A stretch of DNA of 64,000 bases from positions 1 through 64,000 of the forward strand of contig NZ_LGDG01000001.1 in NCBI RefSeq assembly GCF_001279775.1, read 5' to 3'. This stretch comes from Streptomyces sp. MMG1533. GTDB lineage: Bacteria; Actinomycetota; Actinomycetes; Streptomycetales; Streptomycetaceae. The notes beneath the pieces were generated by a model, which saw only the letters and a list, made by a program, of their open reading frames with translations, ran no database searches and was not told where the DNA came from. The translations under genes were made by a program, and so were the position numbers. How positions within the stretch are numbered: position 1 is the stretch's first letter; each line of letters begins with the position of its first letter. Shown piece by piece: positions 50,749 to 59,161 of the stretch.

Positions 50749-51701
50749 TGCTGGAGCTGCGGCAGCACCTTGGTGCGGTAGAAGTCGAAGAACCCGCGCT
50801 GGTCGGGGCCGATCTGGTTGACGTAGACCATGTCGAAGCCCGCGTCGGCGAACCGCTTCAGCTCCGCCACGTGCTCGTCCACGTTGTCGCCGCACACCCG
50901 GTTCCGGCGCACCATGTCCTCGGTGACCAGCTGCTGCGCCTGCTCGAAGTGCTTGGGCGAGGGCAGCACCTGGCCCAGTTCGCCGGGCAGTTGCTCGTTC
51001 GCCCAGAGCCGGTGGACGGTCCGTACGGCCTCGTCCTTGTCGGTGTCGTAGCAGACCTTCGTGCCGCCGCTGACGAGCTTGCCGCCGCCTCCGCCCTTGC
51101 GGTACTGCTCCACCATCGACGCGTCCGGCATCATCGTGATGTAGCCGTCGCCCACCCGGGACGCCAGCGCGGTCGCCGCGGGACCGAAGCCGGAGACGTC
51201 GATCGGGACGGGCTCGTCCGGGACGGTGTACAGGCGGGCGTTCTCCACCGTGTAGTGCGGGCCGTGGTGGTTGACCTCCTCCCCGGTGAACAGCCGGCGC
51301 ATGACCTGGATGGACTCCTCCAGCATCTCCAGACGTACGTGGGCGGGCGGCCAGGCGTCGCCGAGGATGTGCTCGTTGAGCGCCTCACCGGTGCCCACGC
51401 CGAGCCGGAAACGGCCGTCCGTCATCACCGCGCCGGTCGCCGCGGCCTGTGCCACCACCGCCGGATGGATGCGCACGGTCGGGCAGGTCACCGCCGTCTC
51501 GATCGGCAGGGACACGGCCTCGGAGAGTGCGCCGATCACCGACCACACGAACGGACTCTGGCCCTGCGCGTCGTTCCACGGGTGGTAGTGGTCGGAGATC
51601 CACAGCGACCGGAACCCGGCCTGCTCGGCCATCCGCGCCTGCTCGATGAGCTCCGCGGGACCGTACTGCTCGCACGAGAGGAAGTAGCCGTACTCGGGCA
51701 T
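50739..51701 (-). CDS. LLM-class F420-dependent oxidoreductase
   Basis: Luciferase-like TIM-barrel enzyme of 320 residues, close to the F420-dependent glucose-6-phosphate dehydrogenase-like group. Features: YGYFLSCEQYGPAELIEQARMAEQAGF at the N-terminus, LWISDHYHPW with F420-contacting Asp/His, TAVTCPTVRIHPAVVAQAAAT, and GRFRLGVGTGEALNEH. F420 use is inferred from family and host; the substrate is not known. ATG at 51699-51701, divergent from the NDH-2-like gene by 173 bp. A small tandem duplication lies across its stop codon. Confidence 0.92.
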   Translation of the reverse strand: MPEYGYFLSCEQYGPAELIEQARMAEQAGFRSLWISDHYHPWNDAQGQSPFVWSVIGALSEAVSLPIETAVTCPTVRIHPAVVAQAAATGAVMTDGRFRLGVGTGEALNEHILGDAWPPAHVRLEMLEESIQVMRRLFTGEEVNHHGPHYTVENARLYTVPDEPVPIDVSGFGPAATALASRVGDGYITMMPDASMVEQYRKGGGGGKLVSGGTKVCYDTDKDEAVRTVHRLWANEQLPGELGQVLPSPKHFEQAQQLVTEDMVRRNRVCGDNVDEHVAELKRFADAGFDMVYVNQIGPDQRGFFDFYRTKVLPQLQQAS

Positions 51702-51874
51702 GGGGGGTGTGCCTCCACGAGGTGGGCGGGTGGTTCGCCGTCCCGAGTACCCGGCGGCCGTGGCGGAAACCGGGCGGACGCGGGGCCACGACGGAGGCCG
51801 GGCGCACGTTTGGGTGCCCTGACCAGGGGGACGCGGAAGGCTCCCGAGGTACGCGACAGCCCCGGAGGCGAACC

Positions 51875-53626
51875 GTGAGTCGACCCCGCATAGTGATCGT
51901 CGGTGCCGGCTTCGCCGGGTACCGGACGGCCCGAGACCTGTCCCGGGCGGCCCGCGGCAAGGCCGACATCACCCTGCTGAACCCCACCGACTACTTCCTG
52001 TATCTGCCCCTGCTGCCCCAGGTCGCCGCCGGGATCCTGGAGCCGCGCCGCGTCACCGTCTCCCTGTCGGACACCCTGCCGCAGGTGCGCCTGGTGCTCG
52101 GCGAGGCCGACGGCATCGACCTCGACGGGCGGACCGTGCACTACGGCGACCCCGAGGGCGGCGAGGGGACCCTGCCGTACGACCGGCTCGTACTGGCCGT
52201 CGGCAGTGTCAACAAGCTGCTTCCGATCCCCGGCGTCGCCGAGCACGCGCACGGCTTCCGCGGGCTGCCCGAGGCGCTGTACCTGCGCGACCACGTCACC
52301 CGGCAGATGGAACTCGCCGCCGCTGCCGACGACCCGAAGAGCTGCACCGCGCGCTGCACCTTCGTCGTGGTCGGTGCCGGCTACACCGGCACCGAGGTCG
52401 CCGCGCACGGGCAGCTGTACACCGACGCGCAGGTGCGCAAGCACCCGCTGCGGGAGGGTATGCGGCCCCGGTGGCTGCTCCTCGACGTCGCGCCGCGCGT
52501 CCTGCCCGAGCTGGACGAGCACCTGTCCCGCACCGCCGACCGCACACTGCGGGAACGGGGCGTGGAGGTGCGCATGGGGACCTCCGTGAAGGAGGCCACG
52601 ACCGGTGGAGTGCTGCTGACGGACGGGGAGTTCGTGGAGACGCGGACGCTCGTGTGGTGCGTGGGCGTACGGCCCGATCCGCTCGTCGAGAGCACCGGGC
52701 AGCCCCTGGAGCGGGGGCGGATCGTCGTCGATCCCTACCTCCGCCTCCCGGGCCGCCCCGAGGTGTTCGCGTGCGGGGACGCTGCCGCCGTACCGGATCT
52801 GAACAACCCCGGGGAGTACACGCCGATGACCGCCCAGCACGCCTGGCGGCACGGCGGGACGGTGGCCCGTAACGTCGCCGCCTCGCTCGGCGTCGGGGAG
52901 AAGCGTCCCTACCGGCACAAGGACCTGGGGTTCGTGGTGGACCTCGGCGGTGCGAAGGCCGCCGCCAATCCGCTCGGCATCCCCCTGTCCGGCCCGGCCG
53001 CCGGCGCGATCACCCGCGGCTACCACCTCGCGGCGATGCCCGGCAACCGGGTCCGGGTCGCCGCGGACTGGCTGCTGGACTCCGTACTGCCGCGCCAGGC
53101 CGTCCAGTTGGGGCTCGTACGGTCCTGGTCGGTGCCGCTCGACACGGCGTCGCCGGAGCTGGCGCGGGTGCCGGGCGGGCCGGAGCGGAGCCAGAAGGCC
53201 GGTGCCCGGTCCGGGCCCGGAGCGGCGACGGCGGAGGCCACGGACCCGGGGGAGCCTGCCTTCGAGCCGGCGAAGAACCAGCCTGGCGGTGAACCGGCGA
53301 AGAACCAGCCCGGCGGCGAGCCGGCGAAGAACCAGCCTGGCGGTGAACCGGCGAAGAACCAGCCTGGCGGTGAACCGGCGAAGAACCAGCCTGGCGGTGA
53401 ACCGGCGAAGAACCAGCCCGGCGGCGAGCCCGCGAAGAACCAGCCCGGCGGCGAGCCCGCGAAGAACCAACCCGGGCCCGAGCCCGCCGGTAACCGGCCC
53501 GGCCCGGCGCCTGCCGAGAACCGACCCGGTGGTGAACCCGCCGGGAACCACCCCGCCGGTGAGCCCCACAAGGCCCCCGGCCCCGTCCGGCGCACCGACG
53601 AAACCCCCGCCGAAGGAGAGACATGA
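51875..53626 (+). CDS. NDH-2-like FAD/NAD(P) oxidoreductase with a repetitive Pro/Lys/Asn tail
   Basis: Type II NADH dehydrogenase-like flavoprotein of 583 residues. Its FAD motif is IVIVGAGFAGYRTARDL (5-21), its NAD motif FVVVGAGYTGTEVA (~163-176), and its FAD-closing motif FACGDAAAVPD is near residue 300. The membrane-surface region AVLPR/DSVLPRQAV is near 405. From residue 464 on there are eleven 9-residue units, mostly EPAKNQPGG, making a disordered tail of about 100 residues that ordinary NDH-2 lacks. It would oxidise NADH and reduce quinone at the membrane. GTG at 51875 follows CGGAGG. The stop overlaps the transketolase start (ATGA). Confidence 0.9.
   Translation: MSRPRIVIVGAGFAGYRTARDLSRAARGKADITLLNPTDYFLYLPLLPQVAAGILEPRRVTVSLSDTLPQVRLVLGEADGIDLDGRTVHYGDPEGGEGTLPYDRLVLAVGSVNKLLPIPGVAEHAHGFRGLPEALYLRDHVTRQMELAAAADDPKSCTARCTFVVVGAGYTGTEVAAHGQLYTDAQVRKHPLREGMRPRWLLLDVAPRVLPELDEHLSRTADRTLRERGVEVRMGTSVKEATTGGVLLTDGEFVETRTLVWCVGVRPDPLVESTGQPLERGRIVVDPYLRLPGRPEVFACGDAAAVPDLNNPGEYTPMTAQHAWRHGGTVARNVAASLGVGEKRPYRHKDLGFVVDLGGAKAAANPLGIPLSGPAAGAITRGYHLAAMPGNRVRVAADWLLDSVLPRQAVQLGLVRSWSVPLDTASPELARVPGGPERSQKAGARSGPGAATAEATDPGEPAFEPAKNQPGGEPAKNQPGGEPAKNQPGGEPAKNQPGGEPAKNQPGGEPAKNQPGGEPAKNQPGGEPAKNQPGPEPAGNRPGPAPAENRPGGEPAGNHPAGEPHKAPGPVRRTDETPAEGET
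53264..53560 (+). repeat. Eleven in-frame 27-bp repeats in the NDH-2-like gene
   Basis: Units of 27 bp start at 53264 and repeat every 27 bases. The first eight encode EPAKNQPG-G/P with near-identical DNA; the last three drift (EPAGNRPGP, APAENRPGG, EPAGNHPAG). The near identity of units one to eight points to recent slippage or unequal exchange. Confidence 0.95.
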
Positions 53627-55488
53627 ACACCCGTGAACTCGTCGAACTGGCCCAGCAGTTGCGCGTCGACAGCGTACGCGCCTCGGCCGCCGCGGGCTCC
53701 GGGCACCCGACCTCGTCGATGTCCGCGGCAGACCTGATGGCCGTACTCGTCGCCAACCACTTCCGCTACGACTTCGACCGCCCCGCCCACCCGGGCAACG
53801 ACCGTTTCGTCCTGTCCAAGGGCCACGCCTCGCCCCTGCTGTACGCCGCCTACAAGGCGGTCGGCGCCGTCGACGACGAGGAACTGCTGACCTTCCGCAA
53901 GCTCGGCAGCCGGCTCGAAGGGCATCCGACGCCCCGGCGGCTGCCGTGGGTCGAGACCGCCACCGGCTCGCTCGGGCAGGGACTGCCCGTCGGCGTCGGC
54001 ATCGCGCTGTCCGGGAAGCGGCTGGACCGCACCGGATACCGCGTGTGGGTGCTGTGCGGCGACAGCGAGCTGGCCGAGGGCTCGGTATGGGAGGCCGCCG
54101 AGCACGCGGGACACGAGCACCTCGACAACCTCACCGCGATCGTCGACGTCAACCGGCTCGGCCAGCGCGGCCCGACCCGGCACGGCCACGACCTCGACGC
54201 CTATGCGCGCCGCTTCCAGGCCTTCGGCTGGCACACCGTCGAGGTGGACGGCCACGACGTCGACGCCGTCGACCGCGCGTACGGCGAGGCGATCTCCACC
54301 AAGGGCCAGCCCACCGCGATCCTCGCCCGCACCCTCAAGGGCAAGGGCGTCGAGTCCGTCCAGGACCGCGAGGGCCTGCACGGCAAGCCGCTGCCGGACG
54401 CCGACGAGGCGATCGCCGAACTCGGCGGCCCCCGGGACATCCGCGTCGAGGTGCACGAGCCGCCCGCCGCCCGCATGCTGCACGCCGTACGCGCCGGTCA
54501 CCTGGAACTGCCCCGCTGGGACAAGGGCGGCTCCGCCGACGGCGACAAGGGGGTGGCCACCCGCAACGCCTTCGGGCAGGCCCTTGCGGCGCTCGGCACC
54601 GGGCGCGGTGACGTCGTCGCCCTCGACGGGGAGGTCGGCGACTCCACCCGCGCGGAGTTCTTCGCCAAGGAACACCCCGACCGCTACTTCGAGTGCTACA
54701 TCGCCGAGCAGCAGATGGTCGCGACGGCCGTGGGGCTCGCGGCCCGCGGCTGGGTGCCGTACGCCTCCACCTTCGCGGCGTTCTTCACGCGCGCGTACGA
54801 CTTCATCCGCATGGCGTCGATCAGCGGCTCCGGCATCAACCTCGTCGGCTCGCACGCGGGTGTCGCGATCGGCCAGGACGGGCCCAGCCAGATGGGGCTG
54901 GAGGACCTGGCGATGATGCGGGCGATCCACGGCTCGACCGTGCTGTACCCGTGCGACGCCAACCAGACCGCCCATCTGGTCGCCGAGATGGCCGGCCTGG
55001 AGGGCGTGCGCTATCTGCGTACCTCGCGCGGCGAGAGCCCGGTGATCTACGGGCCCGACGAGGAGTTCCCGATCGGCGGCAGCAAGGTGCTGCGCTCCTC
55101 CGGGCAGGACCGGATGACCATCGTCGCGGCGGGCGTCACGGTGCCGGAGGCACTGGCCGCCGCCGACGCGCTGGGCCGGGACGGCATCCCGGTCCGGGTG
55201 ATCGACCTGTACTCGGTCAAGCCCGTCGACCGGCTCACGCTGCGGCAGGCCGCCGAGGACACCGGCTGCCTGGTGACCGTGGAGGACCACCACGAGGAGG
55301 GCGGCCTCGGAGACGCCGTGCTCGACGCCTTCCTCGACGGGCGGCCCGTACCCCGTCTGGTGCGCCTCGCCGTCCGTACGATGCCCGGCTCGGGGTCCCC
55401 CGACGAGCAACTGCACGCCGCGGGCATCGACGCCGAGTCGATCGCGGCGGCCGGGAAGCTGCTGGTGGAGGAGGCGGTCGTGCGGTGA
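53623..55488 (+). CDS. tkt: Transketolase
   Basis: Thiamine-diphosphate enzyme of 621 residues, moving two-carbon units in the pentose phosphate pathway. The ThDP/metal motif GDSELAEGSVWEAAEHAGHEHLDN with N-R-L-G is in the N-terminal domain. The activating Glu of the pyrimidine domain is at about 361 (YIAEQQMV), and LVGSHAGVAIGQDGPSQM with the C-terminal domain follows. This version is about 40 residues shorter than the main bacterial Tkt and resembles the archaeal/eukaryotic-like branch. Its start overlaps the upstream dehydrogenase stop and its stop overlaps the LigD-type gene, so all three are co-translated. Confidence 0.94.
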   Translation: MNTRELVELAQQLRVDSVRASAAAGSGHPTSSMSAADLMAVLVANHFRYDFDRPAHPGNDRFVLSKGHASPLLYAAYKAVGAVDDEELLTFRKLGSRLEGHPTPRRLPWVETATGSLGQGLPVGVGIALSGKRLDRTGYRVWVLCGDSELAEGSVWEAAEHAGHEHLDNLTAIVDVNRLGQRGPTRHGHDLDAYARRFQAFGWHTVEVDGHDVDAVDRAYGEAISTKGQPTAILARTLKGKGVESVQDREGLHGKPLPDADEAIAELGGPRDIRVEVHEPPAARMLHAVRAGHLELPRWDKGGSADGDKGVATRNAFGQALAALGTGRGDVVALDGEVGDSTRAEFFAKEHPDRYFECYIAEQQMVATAVGLAARGWVPYASTFAAFFTRAYDFIRMASISGSGINLVGSHAGVAIGQDGPSQMGLEDLAMMRAIHGSTVLYPCDANQTAHLVAEMAGLEGVRYLRTSRGESPVIYGPDEEFPIGGSKVLRSSGQDRMTIVAAGVTVPEALAAADALGRDGIPVRVIDLYSVKPVDRLTLRQAAEDTGCLVTVEDHHEEGGLGDAVLDAFLDGRPVPRLVRLAVRTMPGSGSPDEQLHAAGIDAESIAAAGKLLVEEAVVR

Positions 55489-56417
55489 GCGGCGACCGGC
55501 CACGCACAGTCCGGGCGGGTCGGCGCACCGTGGAGGTGCACCGCCCGGACAAGGTGCTCTTCCCCGGGGACGGCGACGCGAAGGAGTACACCAAGAGCGA
55601 CCTGGTCGACTACTACCGGTCCGTCGCCCCCTTCATGCTGCCGCACCTGCGCGGCCGCCCGCTGATGCTGGAACGGCACCCGGACGGCATCGAAGGCCCC
55701 CGGTTCATGCAGAAGAACACCCCGGAGAACTACCCGGAGTGGATCACCAGGGTCGAGCTGCCCAAGGAGGGCGGCACCGTCTGCCACACCGTGTGCGACG
55801 ACACCGCCACCCTGCTCCACCTCGCCGACCAGGCCGCCCTCACCCTGCACCGCTGGCTGTCGCGCGTCGGCCGGATCGACCGGCCCGACCGGATGGTCTT
55901 CGACCTCGACCCGTCCAAAGACACCGCGGACTTCGCGGCGGTGCGCGAGGCGGCCGTACTGCTCGGGGAACTGCTCGACGAGCTGAAACTGCCCTCGGCG
56001 CTGATGACCACCGGTTCGCGGGGACTGCACGTGGTCGTACCGGTCGCCGGCCATCACGACTTCGACGAGGTGCGCACCTTCGCCCGGGACGTCGCCGACA
56101 CCCTCGTCGCAGGACACCCCGACCGGCTGACCACCGCCGCCCGCAAGAAGGAGCGCGGCGAGCGGCTCTACCTCGACGTGCAGCGCAACGCCTATGCGCA
56201 GACCGCGGTCGCGCCCTTCACCGTCCGTGCCAAGCCGGGCGCGCCCGTGGCCACGCCCCTCGCCTGGAGCCAGCTCGACGACCCGGGCCTCGACGCCCGC
56301 CGATGGACCATCGCCGATGCCGTCGACCAGGCCCGTACCGACCCGTGGGCCGGTGTGATGACCCGGGGCAGGTCGCTCGGCCCGGCCCGACGTCGGCTGA
56401 ACGCATTGCGTGGCTGA
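55485..56417 (+). CDS. LigD-type primase-polymerase (NHEJ polymerase domain, stand-alone)
   Basis: Stand-alone polymerase domain (310 residues) related to the POL domain of LigD, an archaeo-eukaryotic primase used in non-homologous end joining. It shows the phosphate-binding start KVLFPGDGDAKEYTKSDLVDYY, HPDGIEGPRFMQKN, the catalytic acid pair D140-x-D142 in MVFDLDPS, TTGSRGLHVVVPV and YLDVQRNAYAQTAVAPF with the third acid. All catalytic positions look intact. No ligase, nuclease or Ku gene is nearby. GTG at 55485 overlaps the transketolase stop. Pairing with metabolic genes is unexpected for a repair enzyme. Confidence 0.93.
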   Translation: MSGDRPRTVRAGRRTVEVHRPDKVLFPGDGDAKEYTKSDLVDYYRSVAPFMLPHLRGRPLMLERHPDGIEGPRFMQKNTPENYPEWITRVELPKEGGTVCHTVCDDTATLLHLADQAALTLHRWLSRVGRIDRPDRMVFDLDPSKDTADFAAVREAAVLLGELLDELKLPSALMTTGSRGLHVVVPVAGHHDFDEVRTFARDVADTLVAGHPDRLTTAARKKERGERLYLDVQRNAYAQTAVAPFTVRAKPGAPVATPLAWSQLDDPGLDARRWTIADAVDQARTDPWAGVMTRGRSLGPARRRLNALRG

Positions 56418-56521
56418 TTCACGTACTGCCTCTGAGCAGGCGTAACGCGCACACTCCCGGTCGCAGACCCACCTGAAGGTTTGGCCAACGGACGAGCGGC
56501 CACCCGGAGTCAGAGGTGGCC

Positions 56522-56887
56522 ATGTCGAACACAAAGAACTCACCAGAGTCACAGACTTCACAGAAATCCCGTAAAGGCGAGGAAAAGGACACGGAGCGCA
56601 ACGTGGCGGAGAACCGGCCGAGGCCCATGGACGTGCTGCGCAATGCGTGTGCCCAGCTCGGGGAGCTGACCGGCATGGCCGTCGAGAGTGCCTCCTCCTT
56701 CGAGCAGACGGAGGACGGCTGGTCCCTGGAGGTCGAGGTCCTGGAGCTCACGAGGGTGCCCGACACGATGAGCCTCCTGGCGAGCTATCGGGTCGATGTC
56801 GACTCCCAGGGACAGCTCACCGGCTACCGGCGCGTTCGCCGTTACGAACGCGGGCGGGCCGATCCGCACAGGCCGGGCGGCCGCTAG
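56522..56887 (+). CDS. gvpO: Gas vesicle protein GvpO
   Basis: First gene of the gas vesicle operon; 121 residues. A polar, low-complexity N-terminus (~1-38) precedes the conserved GvpO domain: LRNACAQLGELTGMAVESASSFEQTEDGWSL in two parts, EVEVLELTRVPDTMSLLASYRVDVD, and GYRRVRRYERG at the end. GvpO is required for vesicle formation in haloarchaea and is always first in Streptomyces clusters; its exact role is unsettled. ATG at 56522 follows AGAGG; GTG at 56516 is possible. The ~100 bp between the LigD-type gene and this one should hold the operon promoter, but I could not assign boxes. Confidence 0.9.
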   Translation: MSNTKNSPESQTSQKSRKGEEKDTERNVAENRPRPMDVLRNACAQLGELTGMAVESASSFEQTEDGWSLEVEVLELTRVPDTMSLLASYRVDVDSQGQLTGYRRVRRYERGRADPHRPGGR

Positions 56888-56912
56888 GCCCCCTGCCCGC
56901 AACCACACCCGT

Positions 56913-56948
56913 TTACCGGTCCACTTACCAGTCCACTTACCAGTCCAC
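56913..56948 (+). repeat. Three 12-bp repeats in the gvpA leader
   Basis: TTACCGGTCCAC, TTACCAGTCCAC and TTACCAGTCCAC follow one another at 56913, 56925 and 56937, ending four bases before the AAGGAGG ribosome site of gvpA. Confidence 0.9.
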
Positions 56949-56969
56949 AGACAAGGAGGCGCGGTCGAC

Positions 56970-57401
56970 ATGACCGTTGTCCCGGCCCAGCAGAGCGGCG
57001 GCGGAGGCGGCAGCAGTGGTCTCTACGACGTTCTGGAGCTCGTCCTCGACAGGGGTCTCGTCATCGACGCGTTCGTACGGGTCTCCCTGGTCGGCATCGA
57101 GATCCTGAAGATCGACATACGTGTCGTCGTGGCCAGCGTCGACACGTACCTGCGCTTCGCCGAGGCGTGCAACCGCCTCGACCTGGAGGCCGGGCCGCGC
57201 AAGGCCCCCGGCCTGCCCGACCTGGTCGGCGAGATCACCGAGTCCGGCGCCCGCGGCAAGTCCAAGGGAGCGCTGTCCGGTGCCGCCGAGACCATCTCCG
57301 GCGCCTTCAAGCAGGCCCGTGAGGAGGGCCAGGGTCAGACCGAGTCCAGGCCGCGTGCCCGCAAGTCGACGGCATCGCGCAGGAAGGAGGAAGAGGAGTG
57401 A
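56970..57401 (+). CDS. gvpA: Gas vesicle structural protein GvpA
   Basis: Shell protein family member of 143 residues. The GvpA core (about residues 16-73) is intact: GLYDVLELVLDRGLVIDAF, VRVSLVGIEILKIDIRVVV and ASVDTYLRFAEA. It forms the helix-strand-strand-helix unit that assembles into ribs. After the core comes a long polar, basic C-terminus (~74-143) ending KSTASRRKEEEE, longer than cyanobacterial GvpA (about 70 residues) and typical of Streptomyces copies. ATG at 56970 with a strong AAGGAGG site. The stop overlaps gvpF (GTGA). Whether Streptomyces truly makes gas-filled vesicles is debated. Confidence 0.94.
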   Translation: MTVVPAQQSGGGGGSSGLYDVLELVLDRGLVIDAFVRVSLVGIEILKIDIRVVVASVDTYLRFAEACNRLDLEAGPRKAPGLPDLVGEITESGARGKSKGALSGAAETISGAFKQAREEGQGQTESRPRARKSTASRRKEEEE

Positions 57402-58168
57402 GCACGTACGTCTACGGAATCACGGCCGCGTCCCATCCTTCGCTGCCCGACGGCATGGGAGGCGTCGGCGACCCGCCGCGTCCCGTCCGCATCCTCAAGG
57501 AGGGTGAGCTGGCGGCGATCGTCAGCGAAGCTCCCGAAGGCCTGCGCCCCAAGCGCAGGGACCTGCTCGCCCACCAGAACGTCCTGAGCGAGTCCGGTGC
57601 GGCCGGCTGCGTCCTGCCCATGAGGTTCGGCAGTGTCGCCCCCGACGACGGCACCGTCACCGGGGTGCTCGCCGAGCGAGCCGACCACTACGGGGAACGC
57701 CTGCGCACCCTGGACGGCAAGGTCGAGTACAACGTCAAGGCCACTCACAACGAAGAGGCCGTACTGCACCGCGTGATGGCCGAGAATCCGGAGATCCGCG
57801 CCCTGACCGAGGCCAACCGGCAGTCGGGCGGCGGCAGTTACGACGAGCGGCTCCACCTCGGCGAGATGGTGGTGGCCGCGGTCAAGGCCCGCGAGGCCGA
57901 GGACGCGACCGACGTGCAGCACACCCTGGAACCGGCCGCCGAGGCGGTCAGCGTGGGGCCCGAGTCCAGCGGCTGGATCGCCAACATCTCGTTCCTGGTG
58001 GGCCGCGACGACGCGGCGTCCTTCCTGACCGCGGTGGACCAGGTCCGCCAGGGCCATCCGCACCTCGAACTGCGCGTCAACGGCCCCCTGCCGCCGTACA
58101 GCTTCGTCGAACCCGGTCCCGCCGAGCCCGCGGGCACCGCGTTCGCTGGCGACGCCGCGGAGGAGTGA
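57398..58168 (+). CDS. gvpF: Gas vesicle protein GvpF
   Basis: GvpF/GvpL family protein of 256 residues. The N-terminal ferredoxin-like domain opens with STYVYGITA, has the LPMRFGSV signature near residue 76, and the second domain ends with YLV-type strands (ANISFLVGRDDAASFLTAVDQV) and LRVNGPLPPYSFVE. GvpF is thought to bind GvpA monomers and prevent early aggregation during nucleation. GTG at 57398 overlaps the gvpA stop. A short acidic Pro/Ala tail follows the conserved end. Confidence 0.93.
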   Translation: MSTYVYGITAASHPSLPDGMGGVGDPPRPVRILKEGELAAIVSEAPEGLRPKRRDLLAHQNVLSESGAAGCVLPMRFGSVAPDDGTVTGVLAERADHYGERLRTLDGKVEYNVKATHNEEAVLHRVMAENPEIRALTEANRQSGGGSYDERLHLGEMVVAAVKAREAEDATDVQHTLEPAAEAVSVGPESSGWIANISFLVGRDDAASFLTAVDQVRQGHPHLELRVNGPLPPYSFVEPGPAEPAGTAFAGDAAEE

Positions 58169-58175
58169 GGACGAC

Positions 58176-58439
58176 GTGGGACTCATAGGCGAAGTACTGC
58201 TGCTGCCGTTCGCACCCGTGCGCGGCAGCGGCTGGGTGATCAGACAGGTGCTGAACGAAGCGGAGCGCCTCTACTACGACCCGGCCACGGTCCGGGCCGA
58301 ACTCGCCCAGCTCGAAGAGCGTCTTGAGGCGGGTGAAATCGAGGAGGAGGAGTTCGACCGCATCGAGGACGAGCTCCTCGACCGGCTGGAGATCGGCCTG
58401 CGCGGCGGCGCGGGGCCTGGCGACGGGACAGCGCTATGA
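58176..58439 (+). CDS. gvpG: Gas vesicle protein GvpG
   Basis: Small GvpG-family protein of 87 residues. Conserved parts are the hydrophobic LIGEVLLLPFAPVRG start and the helical, charged RAELAQLEERLEAGEIEEEEFDRIEDELLDRLE, which should form a coiled coil. It is an assembly factor working with GvpF/L. GTG at 58176, 7 bp after gvpF. The stop overlaps the next gene's ATG (ATGA). Confidence 0.92.
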   Translation: MGLIGEVLLLPFAPVRGSGWVIRQVLNEAERLYYDPATVRAELAQLEERLEAGEIEEEEFDRIEDELLDRLEIGLRGGAGPGDGTAL

Positions 58440-59158
58440 ATCGAGTGGGACTGGGCCTCGCGGTAGGGGCCGGCTACGTCCTCGGGCGTACGAAGAAGAT
58501 GAAACTGGCGTTCGCGATCGGCACCCTCGTGGCCGGCAAGCGGATGCATCTGAACCCGCGGGCCCTCGCGGACCTGGCCTCCCAGCAACTGCGGAACAAC
58601 CCGCAGTTCAAGGAGATCGGGGACCAGCTGCGCGAGGATCTGCGCGGTGTCGGCAAGGCGGCATCAGGCGCCATGGTGGAACGCCAGATCGACGCGGTCG
58701 CCGACCGCCTGCACGGCCGTACCGCCCAGGTCCGCGACCAGCTCGCGGGCGTGGTGCCGGACACCTCGGACCTCGGGCTCGCGGACGAGCCCGACGAGGA
58801 CGAGGAACCCGAGGAGGAGTACGAGGAGCCGGAGGCCGAAGAGGCCGACGACGCCGAAGCGGCCGACGCCGAAGAGAGTGACGAGGCGGAAGAGGCCGAA
58901 GAGGCTGAGGACGCCGATGGCGCCGATGACGCCGAAGCGGCCGATGACGCCGACGCGGAGTCCGAGCCGCGTCGCAGGCCGGCGGCGAAGAAGGCCGCCA
59001 GGAAGGCGCCCGGCAAGAAGGCGCCCGCGAAGAAGGCTCCGGCGAAGAAGGCTGCCGCGAAGAAGACCGGGGCCAAGAAGACGGCCGCCAAGAAGACGAC
59101 CGCGTCCAGGGGTGCCGCCCGCGGTGCCCGCGGCCCGCGTGCCGAAGGGAGGCGCTGA
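58436..59158 (+). CDS. gvpY: Gas vesicle cluster protein GvpY with acidic and histone-H1-like tails
   Basis: Protein of 240 residues found only in actinobacterial gvp clusters. The N-terminal ~110 residues are the conserved part, with a Gly-rich hydrophobic start (LGLAVGAGYVLGRTKKMKLAF) that may insert in or touch the membrane or shell. Then follows a stretch of about 65 residues made of Glu, Asp and Ala, and finally a Lys/Ala-rich tail with AKKAPAKKA repeats like linker histone H1. The charge flip suggests self-association or binding to nucleic acid or phosphate polymers. ATG at 58436 overlaps gvpG. Function unknown. Confidence 0.85.
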   Translation: MNRVGLGLAVGAGYVLGRTKKMKLAFAIGTLVAGKRMHLNPRALADLASQQLRNNPQFKEIGDQLREDLRGVGKAASGAMVERQIDAVADRLHGRTAQVRDQLAGVVPDTSDLGLADEPDEDEEPEEEYEEPEAEEADDAEAADAEESDEAEEAEEAEDADGADDAEAADDADAESEPRRRPAAKKAARKAPGKKAPAKKAPAKKAAAKKTGAKKTAAKKTTASRGAARGARGPRAEGRR

Positions 59159-59161
59159 GCG

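Noticed and set aside
53264..53560. CRISPR-like array
   Set aside because: Units are contiguous without spacers, keep the reading frame of an intact gene, and no cas gene is present.
58976..59156. Nucleoid-associated (histone H1-like) protein
   Set aside because: The AKKAPAKKA tail resembles HupS/H1-like tails, but it is attached to a gvp-specific domain and sits inside the gas vesicle operon, so a separate nucleoid gene is not supported.
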